From Mycolicibacterium moriokaense (GTDB taxonomy: Bacteria; Actinomycetota; Actinomycetes; Mycobacteriales; Mycobacteriaceae): a stretch of DNA of 64,000 nt. The position numbers were made by a program, and so were the translations under genes. The notes under the pieces are model-generated. The model saw only the letters and a list, made by a program, of their open reading frames with translations. It searched no databases and was not told where the DNA came from. This document shows, one piece after another, positions 19,168-26,529 of the stretch (position 1 is the first letter of the stretch; each line of letters opens with the position of its first letter). The stretch lies in the NCBI RefSeq assembly GCF_003201655.1, contig NZ_QJJU01000012.1, positions 1 through 64,000 of the forward strand, given 5' to 3'.

Positions 19168-20241
19168 TCAACGCGCGTGGCCCCGTAGCTGTTCCACCGC
19201 AAGCCTGCCAGCACCGACCTCGTCGGCGGGTGGCAGCGAGTCCGCGTCGATGACCGCGGCGACCTCGGTGTCTCCGCCAGTGGTCAACGGGGTGTCCGCG
19301 GGCAGGCCACGCTTGAGCAGCGCCAGCGCGATCGGGCCTTCGTCGATATGGTCGACCACCGTGCCCAGTCGGCCGACGGTGCGACCGCCTGCCAGCACCG
19401 GATCGCCGGTGGCGGGCCGGTCCGTGGAGCCGTCGAGGTGCAACAGCACCAGCATCCGGGGCGGTTTGCCCAGGTTGTGGACGCGTGCGACGGTCTCCTG
19501 GCCGCGGTAGCAGCCCTTGTCGAGGTGCACCGCGGTGCCGATCCAGCCCACCTCGTGCGGGATCGTCCGGTCGTCGGTGTCGATACCCAGCCTTGGCTGC
19601 AACGCGTCCACCCGGTGGGCTTCGAACGTCCACACGCCTGCGGGCCGGACGCCCGCGTCGGTGAGCCGCCGGTGCCAGTAGTCGGCCTGATCGCGCGGCA
19701 CCACCAGGTCCAAAGCGACGCCTGGGTCTGGCATTCTCCGCAGAAATCCGCCATCGGGGAGCGGAACCGCCGTCGCTTCAGCCGGTAGCGAACCGACGCC
19801 GAGGGCGTCGAGCACCTGAGGGTCGGCCAGCCGCGGGCCAAGCAGCGACAACACCGCCAGGTCAGCCTGTTCGACGGCGACGTCGGACCAGAACACCATC
19901 TTGCGCAGATACGCCAGCAGCGGCTCGCCACGCCATGGCTCCGTGTCCAGGTAGGTGACGCCGCCGAGCTCCGTCTGAATCCAGTGATCTTCGACACGCC
20001 CCTGCCCGTCGAGGCTCAGATTCGGGGTCACCGCGCCGTCGGGGAGGTCGCTGACGTGCTGGGAGGAGATGTTGTGCAGCCAGCTCTTGCGGTCGTCGCC
20101 GGTAAGCGTCAGCACGGCGCGGTGCGAGCGGTCGACCACGACGGCCTCATCGGCGGCCGCGCGTTGCTCGCCAAGTGGGTCGCCGTAGTGCCATACGGCA
20201 CCGGCGTCGGGTCCGGCCTCTGGCGCGGGCACTGCTGACAT
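19168..20241 (-). CDS. ygfZ: YgfZ/GcvT-like folate-binding protein
   Basis: A 357-aa tetrahydrofolate-binding protein of the YgfZ/IBA57 group (Rv0811c position), which supports assembly or repair of particular Fe-S enzymes. The diagnostic motif KGCYRGQETVAR, with the conserved Cys, is at about residues 237-248. The N-terminal GcvT-like domain includes HRAVLTLTGDDRKSWLHNI. It starts 32 bp from the divergent pabC start. Confidence 0.92.
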   Translation of the reverse strand: MSAVPAPEAGPDAGAVWHYGDPLGEQRAAADEAVVVDRSHRAVLTLTGDDRKSWLHNISSQHVSDLPDGAVTPNLSLDGQGRVEDHWIQTELGGVTYLDTEPWRGEPLLAYLRKMVFWSDVAVEQADLAVLSLLGPRLADPQVLDALGVGSLPAEATAVPLPDGGFLRRMPDPGVALDLVVPRDQADYWHRRLTDAGVRPAGVWTFEAHRVDALQPRLGIDTDDRTIPHEVGWIGTAVHLDKGCYRGQETVARVHNLGKPPRMLVLLHLDGSTDRPATGDPVLAGGRTVGRLGTVVDHIDEGPIALALLKRGLPADTPLTTGGDTEVAAVIDADSLPPADEVGAGRLAVEQLRGHAR

Positions 20242-20273
20242 GCCTCAACCTTACGGCGCTACGCTTCTTGGCC

Positions 20274-21152
20274 ATGGCGAGCGAACCCGGAGTTGTGGCC
20301 ACGCTCGACGGGCAATTGCACGACCCGCAGACACCACTGCTGCACGCCGACGATCTGGCCGTGGTGCGCGGCGACGGCATCTTCGAGTCGCTGTTGGTCC
20401 GCGACGGGCGCCCATGCCTGCTCGAGGCTCACCTAGGGCGGTTGACGCAATCGGCGCGGCTGATGAATCTGCCGGAACCCGATCTGCCGCGCTGGCGGGC
20501 CGCGGTCGCCACCGCGGCGTCGGCATGGACGGAGCAGGGCGGCCAAGAGGGAGTGCTGCGGCTGGTGTACAGCCGAGGGCGGGAAAGCGGCTCACCTCCG
20601 ACGGCCTTCGCGATGATCGGCGCGCTGCCCGGCCGCGTCGCAGGCGTTCGCAAGGACGGCGTGGCCGCGTTGACGTTAGCGCGCGGACTGCCCGCCGATG
20701 GTGCGACCGACATGCCGTGGCTGCTTGCGGGCGCCAAGACCCTGTCCTATGCGGTGAATATGGCCTCGCTGCGGCACGCCGAGCGACAGGGCGCAGGCGA
20801 CGTCATTTTCGTCAGCTCCGACGGCTACATCCTTGAGGGGCCGCGCTCGACGGTGGTCATCGCGACCGAGCTCGACGGAAACCCTGCGCTGCTGACCCCG
20901 CCGCCTTGGTATCCGATCCTGCGCGGCACCACACAGCAGGCGCTGTTCGAGGTGGCCCGCAACAAGGGCTACGACTGCGACTATCGCGCCCTGCGGTGCG
21001 CCGATCTTGTTGCAGCGCAGGGGGTTTGGCTGGTATCGAGCATCACGCTCGCGGCGCGGGTGCACACGCTGGACGGCAAGTCGTTGCGACATGCACCCTT
21101 GGCGGACGAATTGGCTGAATTGGTCGACGCCGCGATCGTCAGCGATCGCTGA
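20274..21152 (+). CDS. pabC: Aminodeoxychorismate lyase
   Basis: A 292-aa fold-type IV PLP enzyme (Rv0812), converting 4-amino-4-deoxychorismate to p-aminobenzoate for folate synthesis. The opening HADDLAVVRGDGIFESLLVRDG, the PLP lysine in AGAKTLSYAVNM and the SSDGYILEGPRSTV phosphate-binding stretch are all present. Branched-chain aminotransferases share the fold, but size and gene position favour PabC. ATG 20274 gives the family-normal N-terminus. Confidence 0.92.
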   Translation: MASEPGVVATLDGQLHDPQTPLLHADDLAVVRGDGIFESLLVRDGRPCLLEAHLGRLTQSARLMNLPEPDLPRWRAAVATAASAWTEQGGQEGVLRLVYSRGRESGSPPTAFAMIGALPGRVAGVRKDGVAALTLARGLPADGATDMPWLLAGAKTLSYAVNMASLRHAERQGAGDVIFVSSDGYILEGPRSTVVIATELDGNPALLTPPPWYPILRGTTQQALFEVARNKGYDCDYRALRCADLVAAQGVWLVSSITLAARVHTLDGKSLRHAPLADELAELVDAAIVSDR

Positions 21153-21168
21153 ACGCTGGGCTGGACAA

Positions 21169-22071
21169 GTGGGGGAGGATTCCGCAGACGCACGGCTGAC
21201 CGGCTGGCAGCGGTTGGCGTCGCGCAGCCTGGCTAAGCACGCGGGAAAGCGACCCGGCGAGCCACTGGCGCCAGACGACTGGCAGGCATACTTCGACTTC
21301 TCCACCACGAGGAGCTCGCGGCTCACGCAGCGCCTCATGCTCTCGTTGCCGTCGAGTCCGCGGTGCGGCATGTGCGGTGCGCCGTTCGCAGGCATTGGCG
21401 GCCGACTGGTTCGCCCCCTTGGCTATCGACCCTCGCGAAAAAACCCGACCCTGTGTGCGACGTGCGTGGAGCTGGCGCCGCCGGGAGGCATGACGACCGA
21501 GGTCGGTGTGTTGTTCGCGGATCTCCGCGGCTTCACCGCGCGTTCGGAAGCGATCACCCCGCAAGAGGCGAGTGGCTTGTTGCGACGTTTCTACGCCGTC
21601 GCCGAGGACGTGCTCTTCCCGAAAGCGATGATTGACAAGCTCATTGGCGACGAGGTCATGGCGTTGTATCTGCCTTTCTACGTTGCCAAGAGCTCCTGGT
21701 CGCCTGACGACGCCGACCGCCGCACGGTAGCCAACCTGATGCTGGAGCACGCGCGCGGGCTGCTCGAAGGCCTCGGCTACGGCGGCCCTGGCGGCCCCGT
21801 GCTCGACCTCGGCGTAGGCCTGGACTATGGCGAAGCATTCGTCGGAAACATCGGCGGCACGGACGCCGTGAGCGACTTCACGGCCGTTGGTGATGTCGTA
21901 AACACCGCGGCGCGGCTGCAGTCGTGCGCAAGCAGCGGGGAGGTACTGGTGGCAGAACGCCTCGCGCGGTTCCTCGACGAACCGGCCGGACCACTCGAGC
22001 TTGTCGCGCTGAAGGGCAAGCACGAACCCGTCGCAGCCCAACGGGTGCGCTGGTTCCCGAAACACTCCTAA
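21169..22071 (+). CDS. Class III adenylate/guanylate cyclase with N-terminal Cys4 motif
   Basis: A 300-aa soluble cyclase. Residues 1-105 form a novel-looking N-terminal part with two CxxC pairs (Cys66/Cys69 and Cys96/Cys99), probably a zinc or Fe-S site. The catalytic domain (about 108-290) keeps the first metal Asp118 in FADLRGFT, a KLIGDEVMALY block (Lys157, Asp161) and VGDVVNTAARLQ with the transition-state Asn/Arg, so it looks active. The GTG at 21169 avoids overlap with pabC; longer frames are shadows. It likely makes cAMP in response to a cytosolic metal or redox signal. Confidence 0.85.
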   Translation: MGEDSADARLTGWQRLASRSLAKHAGKRPGEPLAPDDWQAYFDFSTTRSSRLTQRLMLSLPSSPRCGMCGAPFAGIGGRLVRPLGYRPSRKNPTLCATCVELAPPGGMTTEVGVLFADLRGFTARSEAITPQEASGLLRRFYAVAEDVLFPKAMIDKLIGDEVMALYLPFYVAKSSWSPDDADRRTVANLMLEHARGLLEGLGYGGPGGPVLDLGVGLDYGEAFVGNIGGTDAVSDFTAVGDVVNTAARLQSCASSGEVLVAERLARFLDEPAGPLELVALKGKHEPVAAQRVRWFPKHS

Positions 22072-22120
22072 ATCGGTTGTCGCGGTGCGTGTGCGCAGGT
22101 ACCGTCGCTCGTACACACGG

Positions 22121-22178
22121 AAGGAGGTGGTCCGAGAAATTGATTGGCTTATGGACATGTGAGGTGGCTGCGAGCTAG
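22121..22178 (+). CDS. Very short ORF behind an extended anti-16S Shine-Dalgarno
   Basis: AAGGAGGTGGTCC at 22121-22133 is almost fully complementary to the 16S rRNA 3' tail, far stronger than any other ribosome site in the window. A TTG at 22140 opens a 12-codon ORF (LIGLWTCEVAAS, TTG read as Met) ending TAG 22176-22178. An alternative GTG reading inside the SD gives an 11-residue peptide ending 22162. A structured region and a strong hairpin follow within 140 bp. It could be a leader peptide, a translated small RNA or a ribosome-occupancy device; no function is recognised. Confidence 0.5.
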
Positions 22179-22260
22179 CAGCGCCGGGGAGTGCGCTAAC
22201 CGCTCTTCGCGCAAGCGCTCATCGCAACCTGCGCGCGCTGGCGAATTCCCCGCAGTCACC

Positions 22261-22313
22261 CGGCCCCCGAGCCCCTAGGTTTTGTCCGACCAGGAACTAC
22301 GGCTCGGGGGCCG
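22261..22313 (+). terminator. Strong hairpin with 13-bp perfect stem
   Basis: CGGCCCCCGAGCC at 22261-22273 pairs perfectly with GGCTCGGGGGCCG at 22301-22313 around a 27-nt loop that contains CCTAGG and a T-run. No U-tract follows, as is usual for mycobacterial terminators. Between the short ORF and this hairpin, CCGGGGA (about 22183-22190) can also pair with TTCCCCG (about 22246-22252). The hairpin probably ends the short transcript before the substrate-binding lipoprotein gene. Confidence 0.65.
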
Positions 22314-22372
22314 CTTCATATCCGCGGCCGGTAATGCTGGCGTCAGTTTGCCGGGTGCGCGATGATGCGCCC

Positions 22373-23224
22373 ATGCGCAAACTGTGGAGGCTGGCCGCGC
22401 TGACGGCGGTGGCCACGCTCGCGGCGGTCGCCGCATGCGCACCGGTCTCCAACAAGACCGCGACGCCCACTTCCGACAAGTGCGCGAAGGATGTGCTGGG
22501 CACCATGTATCCCGGCATCTTGACGTTCGGCACCGACCAACCGGTCTACCCGCCGTGGTACATGGGCGACAACCCGGCCAGCGGTGAGGGATACGAAGCG
22601 GCGGTCGCCTACGCCGTAGCGGACAAGATGAAATATGCGCGCGACGACGTGCGGTGGGTGCGGGTGCCCTTCAACGCCGCATTGGCCCCGGGGCCAAAGG
22701 CGTTCGACGCCAACCTGTCTGAGTTTTCGATCACCGAACAGCGCAAGGCCGCGGTGGATTTCTCGTCGCCGTATTTCAACGTGACGCAGGCCGTTGTCAC
22801 GGTCAAGTCGTCGCGGGCGGCGACCGTCAAGACGGTGCACGAGCTCAGAACGCTCCGCCTTGGTGTCCAGGTTGGCACCACCAGTTACACCGCGGCGACG
22901 TCGATGGACGGCGCCGTCCCCGTCGAGGTCTACAACACCAACGGCGACGCCAAGATGGCGTTGAGCAACGGCGAGATCGATGCGTTGGTTGCCGATCTGC
23001 CGACCGCATTCGCGGTCGCCAATGAGCTGCGCGACGGGCTGATGGTGGGCCAATTGCCCAGTGCGGCAGACAATGTCGAGCAGCTGGGCATCGTGCTCGA
23101 CAAGGGCAGCCCGCTGACGCGTTGCGTGTCTTGGGCCATCGACACGCTTCGCGGTGACGGCACGCTCGGCAAGTTGGAGCACCGGTGGCTCACCGACGCG
23201 GGCAAGGCGCCGGTGCTGACTTAG
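22373..23224 (+). CDS. Family-3 substrate-binding lipoprotein
   Basis: A 283-aa periplasmic binding protein of the polar amino-acid ABC transporter type. The signal peptide ends in a lipobox (AAVAAC, Cys about residue 21), predicting membrane anchoring. The fold is marked by ILTFGTDQPVYPPWYMGDNP, GEGYEAAVAYAVADKM, SITEQRKAAVDFSSPYF and DALVADLPTAFAVANE. It may bind an amino acid or other small solute. No permease or ATPase gene adjoins it, so it must share a transporter or act as a sensor. Start ATG 22373 gives a normal signal peptide. Confidence 0.88.
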   Translation: MRKLWRLAALTAVATLAAVAACAPVSNKTATPTSDKCAKDVLGTMYPGILTFGTDQPVYPPWYMGDNPASGEGYEAAVAYAVADKMKYARDDVRWVRVPFNAALAPGPKAFDANLSEFSITEQRKAAVDFSSPYFNVTQAVVTVKSSRAATVKTVHELRTLRLGVQVGTTSYTAATSMDGAVPVEVYNTNGDAKMALSNGEIDALVADLPTAFAVANELRDGLMVGQLPSAADNVEQLGIVLDKGSPLTRCVSWAIDTLRGDGTLGKLEHRWLTDAGKAPVLT

Positions 23225-23478
23225 CCGGCGGGCCCAGGCGCCAGTGTCGAGCACGCCTGCATGGCGCGCTGCCAGGTGTCCTTATCGACGCCGGGCGGCG
23301 GACCGGCGGCAGCACCCGGCGGGGCAGGCACGCCGTGCTCGCTCAAACAATGCGCGAAGCCGCCATGGCCGGTCGGAGCGACCGAGGTCGACGACTGTGC
23401 GGGAGCCGGGGTGTTCGCCGAGCACGCCGCAACCAGTCCCGCCGCGGCAAATACCGCGCCAAGCGATCTCGCCCGCAC
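23221..23478 (-). CDS. Small secreted lipoprotein with HGVP motif
   Basis: An 85-aa predicted lipoprotein: signal MRARSLGAVFAAAGLVAAC with lipobox Cys at about 19, a low-complexity Ala/Pro/Ser linker, then FAHCLSEHGVPAPP and a closing CSTL. The CxxxHGVPxxP pattern recurs in small actinobacterial envelope lipoproteins of unknown function. GTG 23478 overlaps the nitrobindin stop by one base, so it is translationally coupled; its 3' end overlaps the convergent binding-protein gene by 4 bp. Confidence 0.7.
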   Translation of the reverse strand: MRARSLGAVFAAAGLVAACSANTPAPAQSSTSVAPTGHGGFAHCLSEHGVPAPPGAAAGPPPGVDKDTWQRAMQACSTLAPGPAG

Positions 23479-24107
23479 TAGCCGACGAACCTCGTCAGCC
23501 GGGCCGACAGATGCGGCACCAGCCCGCCGTCGGCATCGACCCGTTCCTCGACGTAGGCCAGGTCGCCGCCCTCGACGATGCCGTAGAGCCGCTTGGCCCC
23601 ACCGACAAGCATCCCGGACTTGGTGCGCGCGAGCGCGTCAGTGACGAGCTCCCACGAGGACTGGTTGAGGGGGATGCCGTAGAACAGTTCGACGTAGCCC
23701 GCGGAGTGCGCCAGCAGCAGCTCGATAGCCAAGGACTCAGAAGTGTCAGCCGGATCGACACTAAACCGCCAATAGCCGGTCTCGCGCAGGCCCGGTCCTT
23801 CGTAGTCGCCATCGGTGGTCAACCGCCAGGACCGCGCCTCCCAGTTCAGGTAGTCGCCGCCGTCGTGGCTGACCACGATCTGTTGGCCGAACCGATAGTC
23901 GCCGCCTGCCCCGCGACCCTCGCCCTCACCGCGCCACACACCGACGAGCGGCAGCAACGCGAGCAGCGCATCGTTGAGGTTGGCGCCCTCGCGCAGATTG
24001 GCGGTATCGGCGGGTAGCGGCAAGTCGTCGAACACCGGGATGTTGCGGGCCGCCGTTGTTTTCGCCCTTTCGACCGCTGCCGCGACAGCGTCGTCGCCGG
24101 AGGTCAC
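23478..24107 (-). CDS. Nitrobindin family heme-binding protein (Rv0813c-like)
   Basis: A 209-aa protein of the nitrobindin/FABP-like beta-barrel family (Rv0813c), which binds ferric heme and isomerises peroxynitrite to nitrate. The defining [21 protein letters not shown] motif near residue 60 and the C-terminal [15 protein letters not shown], carrying the axial-ligand-type His, are both present. GTG 24107 is chosen because it overlaps the TGA of an upstream tiny membrane ORF (GTGA); longer readings antisense to that ORF are unsupported. It likely protects heme or detoxifies reactive nitrogen in the cytosol. Confidence 0.88.
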   Translation of the reverse strand: MTSGDDAVAAAVERAKTTAARNIPVFDDLPLPADTANLREGANLNDALLALLPLVGVWRGEGEGRGAGGDYRFGQQIVVSHDGGDYLNWEARSWRLTTDGDYEGPGLRETGYWRFSVDPADTSESLAIELLLAHSAGYVELFYGIPLNQSSWELVTDALARTKSGMLVGGAKRLYGIVEGGDLAYVEERVDADGGLVPHLSARLTRFVG

Positions 24108-24202
24108 GACTCGTCGGTGATGAGGCGGTACAGCGCGTATAGCGCGAACCAAGTGATGACCACGACAGCCGCGACGAGCATGATCTCGAAGAACAACACC
24201 AC
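24104..24202 (-). CDS. Tiny single-span membrane protein coupled to nitrobindin
   Basis: A 32-codon ORF whose stop overlaps the nitrobindin start by 3 bp. The product is one hydrophobic helix ([19 protein letters not shown]) followed by a short YRLITDES tail, with GTG 24202 or an internal ATG 24181 as start. Overlap, codon use and membrane character support a real gene. It forms a three-gene chain with nitrobindin and the small lipoprotein, joined by 1-4 bp overlaps. Function unknown. Confidence 0.5.
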   Translation of the reverse strand: MVLFFEIMLVAAVVVITWFALYALYRLITDES

Positions 24203-24253
24203 GACAGAGATTCTAGCCGCCGCGGCCCAACGATTCTCGGCGGCCGTCGCGGC

Positions 24254-24571
24254 TCAGAGCTTTGATGTGTACTTCGGGCAGTACGCATTCGTCGCGGCGC
24301 GCACGACCACGGTGGCCTGGCTGTTGCCCAGACCGGTGGCTTTCGTGACCATGCCGATCACGTCGGAGGACGATGCCCCCGAGGACCAGCCCTTACAGAG
24401 CTGGCGACCGCCGCTGATGACTTCGGAGCTCATCGAGGCAGGGACGGAGATACCGCCGTCCGCCAGCGCCTTGAGGAAGTCGTCATCGGGACTGGCGGTG
24501 GCCAGGGGGGCGGTAGCTAGGGCGACGACGGCGAACACCGCCATCGCGCATCCTGCAATTGTGCGCTTCAT
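24254..24571 (-). CDS. DUF732 secreted protein
   Basis: A 105-aa exported protein of the mycobacterial DUF732 family. Signal peptide MKRTIAGCAMAVFAVVALATAPLATA is followed by the typical helical core DDDFLKALADGGI and CKGWSSGASSSDVIGMVTKATGLGNSQA, with two mature cysteines (RQLCKGW and AYCPKY) able to form the family disulfide. Role unknown. It is on the same strand as sseC but separated by a hairpin-containing gap of 104 bp. Confidence 0.88.
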   Translation of the reverse strand: MKRTIAGCAMAVFAVVALATAPLATASPDDDFLKALADGGISVPASMSSEVISGGRQLCKGWSSGASSSDVIGMVTKATGLGNSQATVVVRAATNAYCPKYTSKL

Positions 24572-24596
24572 GATCGACCCTGTTCATCGATGTGGG

Positions 24597-24616
24597 CCCC
24601 GCGCCATAGCGCGGGG
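24597..24616. terminator. GC-rich hairpin between sseC and the DUF732 gene
   Basis: CCCCGCGC (24597-24604) and GCGCGGGG (24609-24616) form a perfect 8-bp stem with a 4-nt CATA loop. It sits just downstream of sseC on the minus strand and could end the sulfur operon; there is no U-tract. Confidence 0.45.
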
Positions 24617-24675
24617 ACAAACCACATCCTGGACCGAACCAGCTAACTTCGCAACATTTTCGGCAGAGAACGCGG

Positions 24676-24978
24676 TCAGGCGACCTTGACGTCGACCTCG
24701 TGGATGCCCGCGCCGGACGGCGCCACGCTGGCGTCGCCGTTGCCCGCAGGGGACAGCGCGCGCAGCGTCCACGTTCCGGGTGCGGCGAAGAACCGGAAGT
24801 CACCGGTGGCCGACGCGACCACCTCGGCGGTGAACTCGTCAGAGGCGTCGAGCAAGCGCACAAACGCGCCGCCGACTGCCTGACCCGCGCCGTCGACCAC
24901 GCGGCCGGTGATCACGGTTTCCTTTTCGAGGTCAACGCTGGCAGGTAACGTCAGTCCTTGTTTCGGTGCAGAGCACAT
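24676..24978 (-). CDS. sseC: DUF1416 protein SseC
   Basis: A 100-aa protein identical in size and position to Rv0814c/sseC2, always paired with the CysA-type sulfurtransferase. It has an Ig-like/carboxypeptidase-regulatory beta fold: KETVITGRVVDGAGQAVGGAFVRLLD, then GDFRFFAAPGTWTLRALSP. The N-terminal MCSAPKQ cysteine is conserved and may carry persulfide sulfur. The ATG at 24978 lies 3 bp after the sulfurtransferase stop; a TTG two codons upstream overlaps it. A partner in thiosulfate-sulfur transfer is inferred. Confidence 0.9.
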   Translation of the reverse strand: MCSAPKQGLTLPASVDLEKETVITGRVVDGAGQAVGGAFVRLLDASDEFTAEVVASATGDFRFFAAPGTWTLRALSPAGNGDASVAPSGAGIHEVDVKVA

Positions 24979-24980
24979 AA

Positions 24981-25814
24981 TCAACTTCCCAACTCGATCG
25001 GGACTCCAACTAGGGAGCCGTATTCAGTCCAACTGCCGTCGTAGTTCTTGACGTTCTTGTGTCCCAACAATTCCTGCAGCACGAACCAGGTGTGCGACGA
25101 GCGTTCACCGATCCGGCAATAGGCGATGGTTTCCTTCTGGCCGTCCAGGCCAGCCTCGGCGTACAGCTTGGCCAGGTCCTCATCGGACTTGAACGTGCCG
25201 TCCTCGTTGGCCGCCTTGCTCCACGGAACGTTGAGGGCGCCGGGGATATGCCCCGCGCGCTGGCTCTGCTCCTGTGGCAGGTGAGCGGGAGCGAGGATCT
25301 TGCCCGAGAACTCGTCGGGGGAGCGGACGTCGACGAGGTTCTTCTTGCTGATGGCGGCGATGACCTCGTCGCGGAACGCCCGGATGGTGTTGTCAGGCGC
25401 CTTGGCCGTGTAGCTGGTCGCCGGGCGGCTCACCGCGTCGCTTGTCAGCGGACGGCCGTCGAGCTCCCACTTCTTGCGACCGCCGTCGAGGAGCTTGACG
25501 TTCTCATGGCCGTAGAGCTTGAAGTACCAGTACGCGTACGCCGCGAACCAGTTGTTGTTGCCGCCGTAGAGGATCACGGTGTCATCGTTGGAGATGCCCT
25601 TGTCCGACAGCAGCTTCGAGAACTGCTGTGCGTCGACGAAGTCGCGCTTGACCTGATCCTGCAGGTCGGTCTTCCAGTCGAGCCTGACAGCGCCGGCGAT
25701 GTGACCGCCGTCGTAAGCGCTGGTGTCCTCGTCGACCTCGACGAAGACGGTGCTCGGCGCGTCGAGATTGCTCTCTGCCCAGTCGGTACTGACCAGGACG
25801 TCGGAGCGTGCCAT
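24981..25814 (-). CDS. cysA2: Thiosulfate sulfurtransferase (rhodanese)
   Basis: A 277-aa two-domain rhodanese, the size of mycobacterial CysA2/CysA3 (Rv0815c). The active cysteine is Cys233 in AYCRIGERSSHTWF of the C-terminal domain; the N-terminal domain (YDGGHIAGAVRLDW) is the inactive copy. It moves sulfane sulfur from thiosulfate to acceptors such as MoeZ or cyanide. Second gene of the operon DUF4395-cysA2-sseC, which is preceded by a polycysteine leader ORF, so it should rise when cysteine is scarce. Confidence 0.95.
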   Translation of the reverse strand: MARSDVLVSTDWAESNLDAPSTVFVEVDEDTSAYDGGHIAGAVRLDWKTDLQDQVKRDFVDAQQFSKLLSDKGISNDDTVILYGGNNNWFAAYAYWYFKLYGHENVKLLDGGRKKWELDGRPLTSDAVSRPATSYTAKAPDNTIRAFRDEVIAAISKKNLVDVRSPDEFSGKILAPAHLPQEQSQRAGHIPGALNVPWSKAANEDGTFKSDEDLAKLYAEAGLDGQKETIAYCRIGERSSHTWFVLQELLGHKNVKNYDGSWTEYGSLVGVPIELGS

Positions 25815-25849
25815 GGATGAAATCCTTTCGGTTGCTTGCTGTTTGAGCG

Positions 25850-26320
25850 TTATGCGGGGGACGGTGCGCGGCGGAGCCGCACGACGAGCGGATAGAGCTG
25901 GCAGCCAAGGCAGATGCCGAACGCCGCGTTGAGTAGCGCTGCGACGAGCGCGAAGCCCGTGGCGATCAGTCCGAGAAGCGGGGCGCCGCCCGCGAACCCG
26001 ATGACGCCCACGACCGCGAACACGAAGCCGACCAATTGGGCGAACTTCAACGGCGGGGTGGGTTCTTTCTCGGTGACAGGCCCGAGACGGGGAGCAACGA
26101 GCCGCTGGAAGATCAGGCCGTAGGGATGCTGACGGGGCCCGCGCCACGCTCCGATCGCGAAGACCACCGCCTGCAATCCGAGAACTACCGCAGCGCCGAC
26201 ATAGCTGAAGGCCGAAACGACCAGCGTCGCGACGATCACGGCAGTGGTCACCCATGCGGCGAATCGCGGTCCGCGGACGTCCACCTGATCCGGTGCGAGG
26301 GTGTTGGTGTTGGTCGACAT
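25850..26320 (-). CDS. DUF4395 membrane protein
   Basis: A 156-aa integral membrane protein with four hydrophobic segments (about residues 25-42, 46-62, 95-112 and 115-135), a QHPYGLIFQRLVAPRLGP cytosolic loop and a final GICLGCQLYPLV whose CxxC could relay sulfur or redox equivalents. DUF4395 proteins neighbour rhodaneses in many actinobacteria. ATG 26320 opens MSTNTNTLAPDQVDVRGPRF, the family start. First structural gene after the polycysteine leader; 35 bp precede cysA2. Confidence 0.85.
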   Translation of the reverse strand: MSTNTNTLAPDQVDVRGPRFAAWVTTAVIVATLVVSAFSYVGAAVVLGLQAVVFAIGAWRGPRQHPYGLIFQRLVAPRLGPVTEKEPTPPLKFAQLVGFVFAVVGVIGFAGGAPLLGLIATGFALVAALLNAAFGICLGCQLYPLVVRLRRAPSPA

Positions 26321-26354
26321 GAATGTGCTCCTGTTGCGTGGAAGGGCTGGACGT

Positions 26355-26376
26355 GAGCAGGCCACATGGGCTGCTC
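26355..26376 (-). promoter_or_regulatory. Hairpin in the leader of the sulfur operon
   Basis: GAGCAG (26355-26360) and CTGCTC (26371-26376) pair, extended by two inner C-G pairs, between the polycysteine ORF and the DUF4395 start. Its place suggests the switching structure of a translation-coupled attenuator, in which ribosomes on the cysteine codons alter folding. The hairpin is visible; the switching role is inferred. Confidence 0.45.
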
Positions 26377-26407
26377 AGAGAGCGGCGCGAGAAAGGAGCG
26401 CGGCTAC

Positions 26408-26479
26408 TCAGCAGCTACAACAACAACAGCAACAACCCGCGACGCGGCACAGATCAACTGCGCGGCGTTTGGTGAGCAT
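26408..26479 (-). CDS. Polycysteine leader peptide (cysteine attenuator)
   Basis: A 23-codon ORF starting ATG 26479, opening MLTKRRAVDLCRVAG and then six consecutive Cys at residues 16-21, Ser22 and Cys23 before TGA. All six run codons are TGT/TGC, visible on the plus strand as a CAA/CAG-like repeat. Polycysteine leader ORFs of exactly this style are known cysteine-responsive attenuators in mycobacteria: slow decoding at low cysteine permits expression of the downstream sulfur genes. It precedes DUF4395-cysA2-sseC on the same strand. The lack of an SD suggests leaderless translation. Confidence 0.9.
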   Translation of the reverse strand: MLTKRRAVDLCRVAGCCCCCCSC

Positions 26480-26529
26480 CGGCTCAAGGCGGGTTGACAC
26501 GTCAGACAGCTTACCCAATGACACGGTGA

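Noticed and set aside
22127..22162. Alternative 11-residue ORF from GTG inside the strong Shine-Dalgarno
   Set aside because: The start codon is part of the ribosome-binding sequence itself, so the TTG-started frame with proper spacing is preferred.
26410..26445. CAA/CAG trinucleotide microsatellite
   Set aside because: Explained by the run of cysteine codons of the polycysteine leader ORF on the minus strand.
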